DNA of 64,000 nt from a virus. Every line of letters begins with the position of its first letter. Position 1 is the stretch's first letter. The stretch is taken from positions 1 through 64,000 of IMG/VR virus record IMGVR_UViG_3300042876_000060; one strand, given 5' to 3'. Both the position numbers and the translations under genes were made by a program. This document shows positions 9,501 to 15,494 of this stretch, piece by piece. The notes under the pieces are model-generated. The model did no database searches, had not been told where the DNA came from, and saw only the letters and a program-made list of their open reading frames with translations.

Positions 9501-11029
9501 GCTTTGACTTCAATTATTATCCTAACCCTTGGCAGATGAAGATGGTTCAAGTGTTTGGTACTCAGTGGTCACATTGGGGAACAACGTTCATGGTCAATCG
9601 TGAAACGTTTGCAGAAGATACTAAGCACATCAAGATCATCGAACATTTGAGCAACTTAAATTTTGTTAAGGATCGCAGAGCAACTGCAACCAATGTGTTG
9701 TATGATATTGTATACATCGATCATGGCAACTTGACAGCTAGTGATTACAACGATATTGAATGTGAAGGACGATTGATTGTTAAGTACGAAGATAGTTACT
9801 TGAATACGTTCAAGAATATGGTTGCTAAGTTACCTAACAAAAAAGAACACTACGTCTGGGTACTCAGTACTGTATGCGAATACTTTAACTTTGACTTCAC
9901 ATATATTTGCGATCCATTCGCACGTGAACAACTACATGTGTTCCCTAGCGATAAGCAAAAGTTTGGCGACACATTCTTAGTGAACGTGAACAAGTTGCGT
10001 GAGTTGATTACTGACATGGAAGCATTAGGTGACTATGAAAAGATTAACTACAATCAACACCAACGTGCAAAACGTTTAAGTGCGCCTGTTATCGTGACTG
10101 AAGGTGATACTCACGTTTCATCTATCGATGCAGACTTTGATTTCCCTTATGCTACTTTTGTGTCTAGCACTGACAAAGATATTCAAGTGATTGATACTGA
10201 GCCTATGAGTCTATGGAGTCCAGAGACAAAGAACATTATCATCACTAGCACAGGTGGTACTCGCATCACAATTCCTAAAGAAGCTAAAGAACAAGTTAAG
10301 CGTGAATTGTATGACTATCCATACATCATCACTAACAGTAAGCTAGCATTGTCTAAGCCAATGGACATCGTTTTCTTGTCTAACGGTGAGACAGGAGCAG
10401 ACGAGAACTATGAACACTTGTTAAGAACAACACATGGCTTAGCCAATCGTGTTACACGTGTTGATGGTGTCAATGGTCGTGTAGCTGCTTATCATGCTGC
10501 GGCAGAAGCAAGTGAGACACCTTGGATGTTCACAGTCTTTGCTAAGTTAAAAGTCAGTAACAAGTTCGATTGGAACTGGCAACCAGATAGACTACAGCTT
10601 CCTAAGCATTATGTATTTCATGCTAAGAATCCTGTGAATGGATTAGTCTATGGTCACCAAGCAATGATTGCGTACAACAAGAAACTAACACTCGCTAACG
10701 AAGGTAAGGGTCTTGACTTTACGATGGATGACGAACATGAGATTGTTGAGTTGTTGTCAGGCACTGCGAACTTCAACACAGATGCATGGTCAACGTGGCG
10801 TACTAGTTTCCGTGAAGCACTAAAATTACGTGCGAACACAGACGATGTAAGTAAGAATCGTTTAGAGATGTGGCTCACAGTTGGTATGGGCAAGTTCAAC
10901 GAATACAGCACCGACGGAGCACAACATGCGATTGAGTACTATGAATCAGTTAATGGAGACTTTGAAAAGTTGAAGTTGAGTTATGAATGGGAATGGTTGC
11001 GAAACAAATTTGATTCATACTATAAATGA
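6518..11029 (+). CDS. Giant repeat protein with glycosyltransferase-like C-terminus
   Basis: 1503 aa. From about residue 120 the protein repeats a 65-70 residue unit whose core reads FD(F/Y)SWHPD...PYIYxFGTQWQ..GGPRYIV.GATEVKYI, about 11 good copies, then four or five weaker copies to residue 1200. The C-terminal 250 residues (DIVFLSNGETGADENYEHLL, VDGVNGRVAAYHAAAEA, WMFTVFAKLKV, NPVNGLVYGHQAM) look like a GT-A-type domain found in other large phages, but the expected DxD is replaced by the FAK of VFAKLK. The repeat resembles the segment FDWNWQPD...HYVFHAKNPVNG inside that domain, so the array may have grown by its duplication. Some units are nearly identical at DNA level. Function unknown. 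Confidence 0.6.
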   Translation: MLRDVFYYGSKPNVHPREKFAKNFEDARSQSTTVDFWVINEFCDYRGFDWDWDFEFLPDEDVWTEEHINVWPSQHQRDSGTWLCNTSNKEPLIIYRADVTPLIRKKEKNTNWNVLVPIDELQFDFSWHPDPTDPPYIYVWGNQWHSGKIMPTVEYHVKGATDKKFIENSIAILAQQPENFDTFEKIENFDYSWVPNPTSPPFIYAWGNQWNIPQDKISVQYVAEGATEFKYMGDRTTRLPCLDNWIIPNDVDDSDFDYSWEPSPADPAFIYEFGTQWQKTGGPRYIVEGATEVKYIDTMKVKHRVSNDNWTLPSNIDVADFDFSWHPDATSPPYIYVFPTQWALSGGPVYTVEGATEIKYVEDMVAKALPDRTNWEIPSFIDVEAFDFSWHPYAQDEPYIYQFGTQHQKTGGPRYITPGVHKNSATKYIDTRILKAIRLPSKKNFAVLGNHKIAEFDYSWHPDTTEEPYVYVFGNKQYDGTIMPTIEYSVPGAKQVKYINDVVATLAVDMTNWEVPKNIDVSEFDFSWKPNPKDPAYIYQFGTQWQKTGGPRYIVDGATEVKYVSDIKARYIDNPSDSNWKLPENIEIADFDYSWHPDDTENIPYIYVFGTQWALSGGPKYIVPGATVVKYIEEPTAKAAPNRKNWIIPDDIDVEAFDFSWHPYAEDDPYIYQFGTQWQASGGPKYIAPECDDMSPIKYIDTRVLKAKKLPNMTNWEIPVNVDRTSFDFSWQPGVEDKPYIYEFGTQWQKTGGPRYVMPGAVDVKFVDVQKARVLPDRTNWVVPKDVDVSTFDFSWHPDSTAPKYVYQFGTITDPNDGPRYLVPGNDGEMINLERVETESTELVCSQYFIETTLEDLIKQHPTELFWALNPDLDYSNFDFAWRPSIEQANYVHAFGSEDNINTQTYFVNAVSYNKGFTEINYVEGKMEVKTKIDMFFVDRGNEEVKERFEKLKQQFPDIQKTRYLNSWVDTINRCINRASTNLCWIINSELDYTGFDFNYYPNPWQMKMVQVFGTQWSHWGTTFMVNRETFAEDTKHIKIIEHLSNLNFVKDRRATATNVLYDIVYIDHGNLTASDYNDIECEGRLIVKYEDSYLNTFKNMVAKLPNKKEHYVWVLSTVCEYFNFDFTYICDPFAREQLHVFPSDKQKFGDTFLVNVNKLRELITDMEALGDYEKINYNQHQRAKRLSAPVIVTEGDTHVSSIDADFDFPYATFVSSTDKDIQVIDTEPMSLWSPETKNIIITSTGGTRITIPKEAKEQVKRELYDYPYIITNSKLALSKPMDIVFLSNGETGADENYEHLLRTTHGLANRVTRVDGVNGRVAAYHAAAEASETPWMFTVFAKLKVSNKFDWNWQPDRLQLPKHYVFHAKNPVNGLVYGHQAMIAYNKKLTLANEGKGLDFTMDDEHEIVELLSGTANFNTDAWSTWRTSFREALKLRANTDDVSKNRLEMWLTVGMGKFNEYSTDGAQHAIEYYESVNGDFEKLKLSYEWEWLRNKFDSYYK
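6886..8960 (+). repeat. About 11 tandem coding repeats of roughly 200 bases
   Basis: Each unit encodes the FDFSWHPD / YIYQFGTQW / GATEVKY core. The stretch encoding FGTQWQKTGGPRY recurs almost unchanged near 7336, 8140 and 8750, with a close copy near 7730, close enough for unequal recombination to alter copy number. Confidence 0.85.
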
Positions 11030-12027
11030 ACAACCTTTCGATAGAGATATGGGATGTGTTGCGTGATCCGGAAGAGTTAACACGCCTCGCTGAGAAGGCT
11101 TCAAATGAAGACTTTGATAGGATATTCTATTTCTGCTTGAACGATTTCTTGTATTGGGACATGCCTCAACAATATCAACAATTGTTGAGTGCTGTTTCGT
11201 CTAAAGAAAAGAAGCTAGAGGTCTTAGTGGGACTATCATCGTTTGTAATCAAAGAACCGTCACATCCAAACGTAGATAGAACTTTTTGGGATATCTATTG
11301 GTTAATTAAGACTTATCTAAAAATACAACCACAAGAACAATCACTTGAATACAAATATCATTTTGTATCAATGAATCATAGGGCTAAACGACATCGTTGT
11401 GTGATGATAGATACACTAGCAAAGTACAATCTTCTACAAGGAAATGCAGTATCTTGGCATGAGCATACAAATTATAACTGGAGATACTTTGATGGGAGAA
11501 TTATGTCACTAACTGACAACTTCTCAAGTAATTTTGAACAGTACTGTATGCCAGACGAGTACTCTCAATCCTTTGCACAGTTAGTAGCAGAAACATCTTT
11601 AGAGGTAATCGAGATATCAGAAAAGACAGCAACACCGTTGATATTAGGTAAGCCATTCTTAGTTCTAGGTGCTGACTCAAACTCACAATTGTTAACTAAG
11701 CTAGGCTTTGAACACTACTCGGAAATATTTGACTACTCGTTCGACACTGTGAGTAAACATAACTACTTTAGCCGTTGTGAAAAACTTGCGTCTAACTTTA
11801 CAGAGTTATCAAAGACTCCATTAGATCAGCTACCTAAACTATACGACAAAGTAAAGGATAAGATACTACACAATCAGAACAGGGTCAAGGAACTAGTTTT
11901 TGATTTCAACAATTACCCTGGCACAGTGAGAGAAGTTTTGGACATCTATGATACAACTGGGCAAGTACTCAACCAAGAACTGATTGATATTTACCGAAAA
12001 CTCTTGCTATTGAAGCTGAAATCATAA
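11026..12027 (+). CDS. Glycosyltransferase-like protein
   Basis: 333 aa, starting in an ATGA overlap with the repeat gene. Residues about 125-150 read SMNHRAKRHRCVMIDTLAKY and about 190-225 read LEVIEISEKTATPLILGKPFLVLGA, the E-K-x6-G-x-PF-x-x-x-G motif of exostosin- and fucosyltransferase-like phage glycosyltransferases. The N-terminal 110 residues are helical and unassigned. Together with the repeat protein and the fusion at 2106, this gives three glycosyltransferase-like proteins in one transcript, consistent with glycan synthesis for the virion, phage DNA or the host surface. Confidence 0.6.
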   Translation: MNNLSIEIWDVLRDPEELTRLAEKASNEDFDRIFYFCLNDFLYWDMPQQYQQLLSAVSSKEKKLEVLVGLSSFVIKEPSHPNVDRTFWDIYWLIKTYLKIQPQEQSLEYKYHFVSMNHRAKRHRCVMIDTLAKYNLLQGNAVSWHEHTNYNWRYFDGRIMSLTDNFSSNFEQYCMPDEYSQSFAQLVAETSLEVIEISEKTATPLILGKPFLVLGADSNSQLLTKLGFEHYSEIFDYSFDTVSKHNYFSRCEKLASNFTELSKTPLDQLPKLYDKVKDKILHNQNRVKELVFDFNNYPGTVREVLDIYDTTGQVLNQELIDIYRKLLLLKLKS

Positions 12028-12030
12028 ATA
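12023..12030 (+). promoter_or_regulatory. Late-type promoter box CATAAATA
   Basis: Overlaps the stop of the preceding gene and lies 7 bases before the ATG at 12038. Confidence 0.45.
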
Positions 12031-12037
12031 ATACACT

Positions 12038-12130
12038 ATGTTCTTTGTATGGATCTTTATCGCTGTTGTATTCACTGCTGCCATCTGGTGGCTAATGGAT
12101 TGGCACGACAAACATCCCGACGGAGAATAA
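12038..12130 (+). CDS. Single-span membrane peptide (30 aa)
   Basis: Hydrophobic helix MFFVWIFIAVVFTAAIWWLM followed by a short charged tail. No Shine-Dalgarno site; it sits 7 bases behind a late box. Function unknown. Confidence 0.5.
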   Translation: MFFVWIFIAVVFTAAIWWLMDWHDKHPDGE

Positions 12131-12246
12131 AAGTTATTGCTGTATGAAGCAAAGAGAAAAGTGTTCTGGACGCAAGGGTAGGACACCGCAAATACCACAA
12201 CACAAAAGTATTACATTTAAGCCCAGATTTCCTGGGCTTTTTTTGT
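12131..12246 (+). ncRNA. Untranslated stretch with terminator; possible small RNA
   Basis: No convincing reading frame. It begins with TATTGCTGTA, the same ten bases that open the tmRNA acceptor region at 14185, and continues with GAGAAAAGTGTTCTGGACGC, similar to the T-arm entry of a tmRNA, but the rest does not fold as one. Ends at the terminator at 12219-12244. Confidence 0.25.
12219..12244 (+). terminator. Intrinsic terminator
   Basis: 8-bp stem AAGCCCAG/CTGGGCTT with a 5-base loop, followed by a run of T. It separates the late transcript from the promoter at 12250. Confidence 0.85.
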
Positions 12247-12249
12247 CGG

Positions 12250-12278
12250 TTGACAATAAATCATTTTGATGCTATACT
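12250..12278 (+). promoter_or_regulatory. Sigma-70 promoter
   Basis: TTGACA, 17-base spacer, TATACT. First of the recurrent TTGACAATAAAT-type promoters; drives the small genes from 12309. Confidence 0.9.
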
Positions 12279-12308
12279 ATAGTCATAGTAACAAAACAGG
12301 AGTTTGAA

Positions 12309-12419
12309 GTGCTTGGATATTACGATTACGACCTTCACGATGTGGTCAATGCTGTGTGTGCGACAGTTATCCTAATGGCACTGATTGTTATCCCTTTTGT
12401 TTTTACTTTCGGAGCCTAA
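12309..12419 (+). CDS. Small membrane protein (36 aa, GTG start)
   Basis: GTG start preceded by AGGAG at a suitable distance and 31 bases downstream of the promoter -10 box. One hydrophobic helix (about residues 16-34, VCATVILMALIVIPFVFTF). Stops two bases before the next ATG. Unknown function. Confidence 0.6.
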   Translation: MLGYYDYDLHDVVNAVCATVILMALIVIPFVFTFGA

Positions 12420-12420
12420 A

Positions 12421-12735
12421 ATGAACAAACGAATTCAAGAACTATTTGTTAGAGCATACGGTTATGTCCCTCTCCCTATTGAAGACCATGTATCACCGGA
12501 AATGGAAAGATTTGCCGAGTTGATGGTTATTGAGTTTTCGGATGTAGTCAAGCAAACTGCCAACGAACTTGCCGAATCTGGATTCCGACAAGGTCAATCA
12601 GAGGAAGAAGTTATGAAAAGTGTCAACGGTGCTTTGGCTGTGTTGAAAGTTATGCGTGAGAGGTTCGAAGTCGGTATGACTACAGAAGATAAAAAGACCC
12701 TAGTTAAAGAATTATTGGGGGTAAAGAATGATTGA
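12421..12735 (+). CDS. Member of the KFAELIVRE small-protein family
   Basis: 104 aa from the ATG at 12421. Starts MNKRIQELFVRA and has MERFAELMVIEFSDVV, the diverged form of a module (MNERI.EL ... KFAELIVRECxxI ... IKxHFGVEE) found in at least six other genes of this window (13036, 13239, 51570, 51818, 58950, 60283). The C-terminus has its own ending rather than HFGVEE. Function unknown. Confidence 0.6.
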   Translation: MNKRIQELFVRAYGYVPLPIEDHVSPEMERFAELMVIEFSDVVKQTANELAESGFRQGQSEEEVMKSVNGALAVLKVMRERFEVGMTTEDKKTLVKELLGVKND

Positions 12736-13039
12736 CTATCACGAAGCCGTAAAACAAATGCACCAGGGCAATGTAGTCAAGTATGCTGGCACGGTAAATG
12801 GTAATGTGATGAGCGATAATGGTGCCAGTTTTTGTATGTGCCGCGGTTGTATCTTCCTGTTTGATAAGGGAGTAATCAAATGGAACAAGTTGGGATACAT
12901 GGTTTACGATCCAGATTACAGATATGAACTAACCGGCGAAACCGTAGATCCAAGAGCCTGGAAACCAGAAAAGAAAACGGACCGTAAAGAGATTAAATCA
13001 AAGTTAGGCTACAGCCGCATAGGAAGGAATAATGTATGA
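12728..13039 (+). CDS. Conserved-looking phage protein, unknown
   Basis: 103 aa. Starts YHEAVKQMHQGNVVKYAG, has a Cys pair CMCRGC and ends ELTGETVDPRAWKPEKK. The opening (EA...M..G..V) recalls DUF2829-type small phage proteins, some of which are anti-Thoeris sponges, but the match is too weak to claim. Overlaps both neighbours. Confidence 0.5.
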   Translation: MIDYHEAVKQMHQGNVVKYAGTVNGNVMSDNGASFCMCRGCIFLFDKGVIKWNKLGYMVYDPDYRYELTGETVDPRAWKPEKKTDRKEIKSKLGYSRIGRNNV

Positions 13040-13242
13040 GTAAGATACCAATGTTAGAAAAGTTTGCCGCACAAAGTCTTGTCGAGCATGACGGTGAATT
13101 GATTTTTAGTAAAGAAAAGTTCGCCGAATTGATTGTGAGAGAATGTATGGATATTGCCTACGCATACGATGCTCCAAAACTTTCTGGTCCAGGAATGATT
13201 GTTGCTAACAGGATTGAAGATCACTTCGGAGTTGAAGAATGA
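13036..13242 (+). CDS. KFAELIVRE-family small protein
   Basis: 68 aa. Contains SKEKFAELIVRECMDIA and ends IEDHFGVEE. Coupled to both neighbours by ATGA overlaps. Tandem paralogue of the next gene. Confidence 0.65.
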   Translation: MSKIPMLEKFAAQSLVEHDGELIFSKEKFAELIVRECMDIAYAYDAPKLSGPGMIVANRIEDHFGVEE

Positions 13243-13499
13243 ACGAACGAATTCGAGAACTTGCCACAGAAGTTGGTATTAGCGTAGATTATTTGACTAA
13301 CACAAAACAAATTGTGTTGTTGGAAAAGTTCGCCGAATTGATTGTGAGAGAATGTTTGAGTATTGTGGAAAATAATAACCCTCGTCCACTAGGCACTACT
13401 ATAATGTATAGTTTGTCCAAGGATGAATATTTTGACACAGGTTGGCAAGTGGCAGTGGAAACTAAATCCAATCAGATTAAACAACATTTTGGAGTTTAA
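13239..13499 (+). CDS. KFAELIVRE-family small protein
   Basis: 86 aa. Starts MNERIRELATEVG, contains LEKFAELIVRECLSIVE and ends IKQHFGV. Same architecture as the copies at 51570, 58950 and 60283; function unknown. Confidence 0.65.
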   Translation: MNERIRELATEVGISVDYLTNTKQIVLLEKFAELIVRECLSIVENNNPRPLGTTIMYSLSKDEYFDTGWQVAVETKSNQIKQHFGV

Positions 13500-13535
13500 T
13501 AAGATTCAGTAAATGCTGGACTTTGGTTCGACAGG

Positions 13536-13543
13536 TATAAATA
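13536..13543 (+). promoter_or_regulatory. Late promoter box TATAAATA
   Basis: Perfect T4-type late box; the ATG at 13549 follows after exactly 5 bases, the expected transcription start. Confidence 0.6.
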
Positions 13544-13548
13544 CTTGT

Positions 13549-14181
13549 ATGAGCCACAAACATCACATTATTCCTAAACACGCAGGCGGAACAGACGATC
13601 CGAGTAATCTTGTAGAATTGTCTGTTGATGACCACGCAGAAGCACATCGCAAGTTATACGAAGAATATGGTCGTTGGCAAGATTATGTTGCGTGGCACGG
13701 GTTAGCAAAGTTAAGCCCAAAAGAAGAATTGGTAAGAATAAGACAACGAGAAGCGGCAAAGTTGCGCCATCAATTACACCCTAATCCATTCACTGGTATC
13801 CGCACTGAACACAATTTTGCCGTGAATGAAGAACATCAAAAGAAGGTGTGTGCTTTAGCCAATAGTGAATCCGCAATGGAAAAGCGTAAGAAGACCTTTG
13901 CCGAAAGACAGCACCAACAGAAAGAAAACAATTCTCAATTTGGAAAAGTTTGGTGTGTGGTAAAAGATGCGGTTGACTTGTCATCACGCAAGAAGTATAA
14001 TAAAGAACAAATCCCGGAAGGTTGGATCACAACAACTGAATGGAGTCAACTACGCAAGAATAAAAACAACAATGCCTTTGGTAGACACTGGTATAACGAT
14101 GGTGAGAAGAATTACTATCTAAAGCCAGACGATGCTAAAATAGCAGAATTGAATTTACAAAAGCGTAGATTGATTAAATAA
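13549..14181 (+). CDS. HNH homing-type endonuclease
   Basis: 210 aa from the ATG at 13549 (an upstream ATG at 13513 lacks a ribosome site; the chosen ATG sits 5 bases behind a late box). Opens MSHKHHIIPKHAGGTDDPSN and NLVELSVDDHAEAH, the HNH fold of group-I-intron-type endonucleases, followed by basic DNA-binding repeats with FGKVW and FGRHWYNDGEKNYYL. It ends only a few bases before the tmRNA acceptor region, so it may have homed into the tmRNA locus. Confidence 0.8.
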   Translation: MSHKHHIIPKHAGGTDDPSNLVELSVDDHAEAHRKLYEEYGRWQDYVAWHGLAKLSPKEELVRIRQREAAKLRHQLHPNPFTGIRTEHNFAVNEEHQKKVCALANSESAMEKRKKTFAERQHQQKENNSQFGKVWCVVKDAVDLSSRKKYNKEQIPEGWITTTEWSQLRKNKNNNAFGRHWYNDGEKNYYLKPDDAKIAELNLQKRRLIK

Positions 14182-14185
14182 GAAT

Positions 14186-14501
14186 ATTGCTGTAAAGTCC
14201 GAAAGGAAAGATACAACGAGAAATGAGTCTTGGACGGGGCTTCGAAGCCCCCATCTCCACCAAGAGCATATTAGAAATAGTGTGTTGTTGTTGGGGATGA
14301 AATGGTTTCGACAGGGCAAAGAGTAACAGAGTGGACAGCTCGGGAAAGCAGAACCCGTAGGATTGGGGTGACCCGGTCGTAGACGCAAAAAACTTAAATG
14401 CAAATGACGAAAGTTTCCGCATTGCAGCCTGATAAAGGCCGCTAGGGTAAGAAATACCTCGTAACAGAAACTCACTAAAGGCTACTTCGGTAGCCTTTTT
14501 T
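14186..14501 (+). ncRNA. ssrA: Permuted (two-piece) tmRNA
   Basis: The acceptor part precedes the coding part. Acceptor piece: GGAC, T-arm GGGGC-TTCGAA-GCCCC and acceptor strand CATCTCC with encoded ACCA at 14252-14262. After a 30-base intervening segment the coding piece starts GGGGATGAAATGGTTTCGAC at 14293. GGGGATG pairs with CATCTCC over 7 bp, with a G3-U wobble, the alanyl-tRNA synthetase identity pair. A hairpin (CGGG/CCCG) and GGGTGACCC lead to TAGAC and the resume codon GCA at 14385. The tag reads AKNLNANDESFRIAA followed by TGA TAA (14430-14435). A UUCG terminator closes it. This is the gene order of alphaproteobacterial, cyanobacterial and some betaproteobacterial tmRNAs. The T-loop counts as 6 bases, one short of usual. 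Confidence 0.85.
14478..14501 (+). terminator. Intrinsic terminator with UUCG loop
   Basis: Stem AAGGCTAC/GTAGCCTT closed by TTCG, then a T run. Ends the tmRNA transcript. Confidence 0.9.
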
Positions 14502-14502
14502 A

Positions 14503-14531
14503 TTGCATGTACTTTTCGAGTGATATATAAT
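14503..14531 (+). promoter_or_regulatory. Sigma-70 promoter
   Basis: TTGCAT, 17-base spacer, TATAAT; reads into the outer-membrane protein gene. Confidence 0.65.
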
Positions 14532-14572
14532 AGTTCATGTTTCGAAAGAAGCATTTTTTAAAGGAAAACTAA

Positions 14573-15025
14573 ATGAAAAAATTTGCAATCGCATCAATCT
14601 TAGCAGTCGCCGCATTCTCAGCATCAGCTTTGGAAGTTGGCGTAACATCAACAACTGACTATAGCGCACCAACTGCCCGTCAAGGCTTCGGTATCGCGGT
14701 TGGTCAATCATATGGCAAGGTTAGCGTTACAGGTGGCTTCGAACGTTTCACTAAGGGTGCTAACGATCAAGACCGTTACAGCGTTACTGCTGGCTACGAC
14801 ATTGCTAAGTTCGGCCCTGTCACTGTGACTCCCAAAGTTGCAGTCGCATACTTGAATAACCAAACTACTAGTGATGGCTATGCATTGGCTGTCGGTGTTG
14901 GCGCAACCCTTCCATTGACTAAGCAAGTTGCTTTCACTTTGGATACGGCTCGTCAGTATGGTCAGAAGCGTGTTCAGGATTCTGATGGTAACACTGTTAC
15001 TGCAGGCTTGAAGTATACATTCTAA
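14573..15025 (+). CDS. Outer-membrane beta-barrel protein with signal peptide
   Basis: 150 aa. A clear Sec signal peptide (MKKFAIASILAVAAFSASA, cleavage after ASA) precedes alternating amphipathic strands rich in Gly, Thr and Tyr, and the protein ends GLKYTF with the terminal phenylalanine of the BAM insertion signal. About 130 mature residues suit a small (roughly 8-strand) barrel. It has its own promoter and a Shine-Dalgarno site (AAAGGAAAA). Phage surface barrels such as Lom alter the host envelope; the role here could be superinfection exclusion, but that is inference. Confidence 0.75.
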   Translation: MKKFAIASILAVAAFSASALEVGVTSTTDYSAPTARQGFGIAVGQSYGKVSVTGGFERFTKGANDQDRYSVTAGYDIAKFGPVTVTPKVAVAYLNNQTTSDGYALAVGVGATLPLTKQVAFTLDTARQYGQKRVQDSDGNTVTAGLKYTF

Positions 15026-15042
15026 TTCTATCTGAATTGGGT

Positions 15043-15072
15043 AGAAAGGCTCTTTACAGAGCCTTTCTTTTT
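15043..15072 (+). terminator. Intrinsic terminator overlapping a promoter
   Basis: 10-bp stem AGAAAGGCTC/GAGCCTTTCT and T run. Its 6-base loop TTTACA is also the -35 element of the tRNA promoter. Confidence 0.85.
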
Positions 15073-15081
15073 GTGTATAAT
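15053..15081 (+). promoter_or_regulatory. Promoter of the tRNA gene
   Basis: TTTACA (the terminator loop), 17-base spacer, TATAAT, 12 bases before the tRNA. Confidence 0.65.
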
Positions 15082-15093
15082 AACTCTCATACT

Positions 15094-15168
15094 GCGCTAG
15101 TAGCTAAGTGGCATAGCAGGAGCCTCTAAAACTCTGAATCACGGGTTCGATTCCCGTCTAGCGCACCA
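15094..15168 (+). tRNA. tRNA with anticodon CUA (amber reading)
   Basis: Complete cloverleaf with encoded CCA: acceptor GCGCTAG/CTAGCGC (7 perfect pairs), D stem GCTA/TAGC, T stem ACGGG/CCCGT with loop TTCGATT, 5-base variable loop, discriminator A. The anticodon loop is CTCTAAA, giving CUA at 15126-15128 with U33 and A37 in place. The anticodon stem GGAGC/ACTCT has a G-U pair and a C-A mismatch next to the loop. The alternative UCU reading needs a C at position 33 and destroys the stem. It should decode UAG; the amino acid cannot be told. Confidence 0.78.
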
Positions 15169-15180
15169 TAATTTGTAAAT

Positions 15181-15459
15181 ATGAAAACTTGGTACTTGCC
15201 CCCACCTTACACCCAAGATGATGTTGAATGGATCAACAACTCTGGTGTAGATTATGATCTAGAGTCTCCTTATGAACAGGGTGATAGTGGCTGGTGCGAT
15301 GCGACTACTGGTTATGGAATATTAACTGACCGACACAAGATTTACTTGAACACACATACCGATGAAGAACTAACATGGTTGTTGCTCAAGTATGATGGTA
15401 GAGTTCAACTACGGTATGAGAGTCTAACTGACGAAGAATTAGAAGAAGCAAATTTCTAA
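15181..15459 (+). CDS. Acidic unknown protein
   Basis: 92 aa, acidic, opening MKTWYLPPPYTQDDVEW and ending LTDEELEEANF. It follows the tRNA by 12 bases with no clear Shine-Dalgarno site, so it may be poorly translated or start elsewhere. No family recognised. Confidence 0.55.
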   Translation: MKTWYLPPPYTQDDVEWINNSGVDYDLESPYEQGDSGWCDATTGYGILTDRHKIYLNTHTDEELTWLLLKYDGRVQLRYESLTDEELEEANF

Positions 15460-15465
15460 TAAATA
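15458..15465 (+). promoter_or_regulatory. Possible late box AATAAATA
   Basis: Late-type octamer 29 bases before the ATG of the amber-interrupted gene, overlapping the previous stop. Confidence 0.3.
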
Positions 15466-15494
15466 AAATTGCTATTAACAAAGGAGAAATCAAA

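Noticed and set aside
12728-13039. Tad2-like anti-Thoeris protein (DUF2829)
   Set aside because: Only the first residues resemble the family; the core pattern is not there.
15121-15135. Reading the tRNA as arginine (anticodon UCU)
   Set aside because: That needs C at position 33 and leaves an anticodon stem with three mismatches; CUA keeps U33 and four of five pairs.
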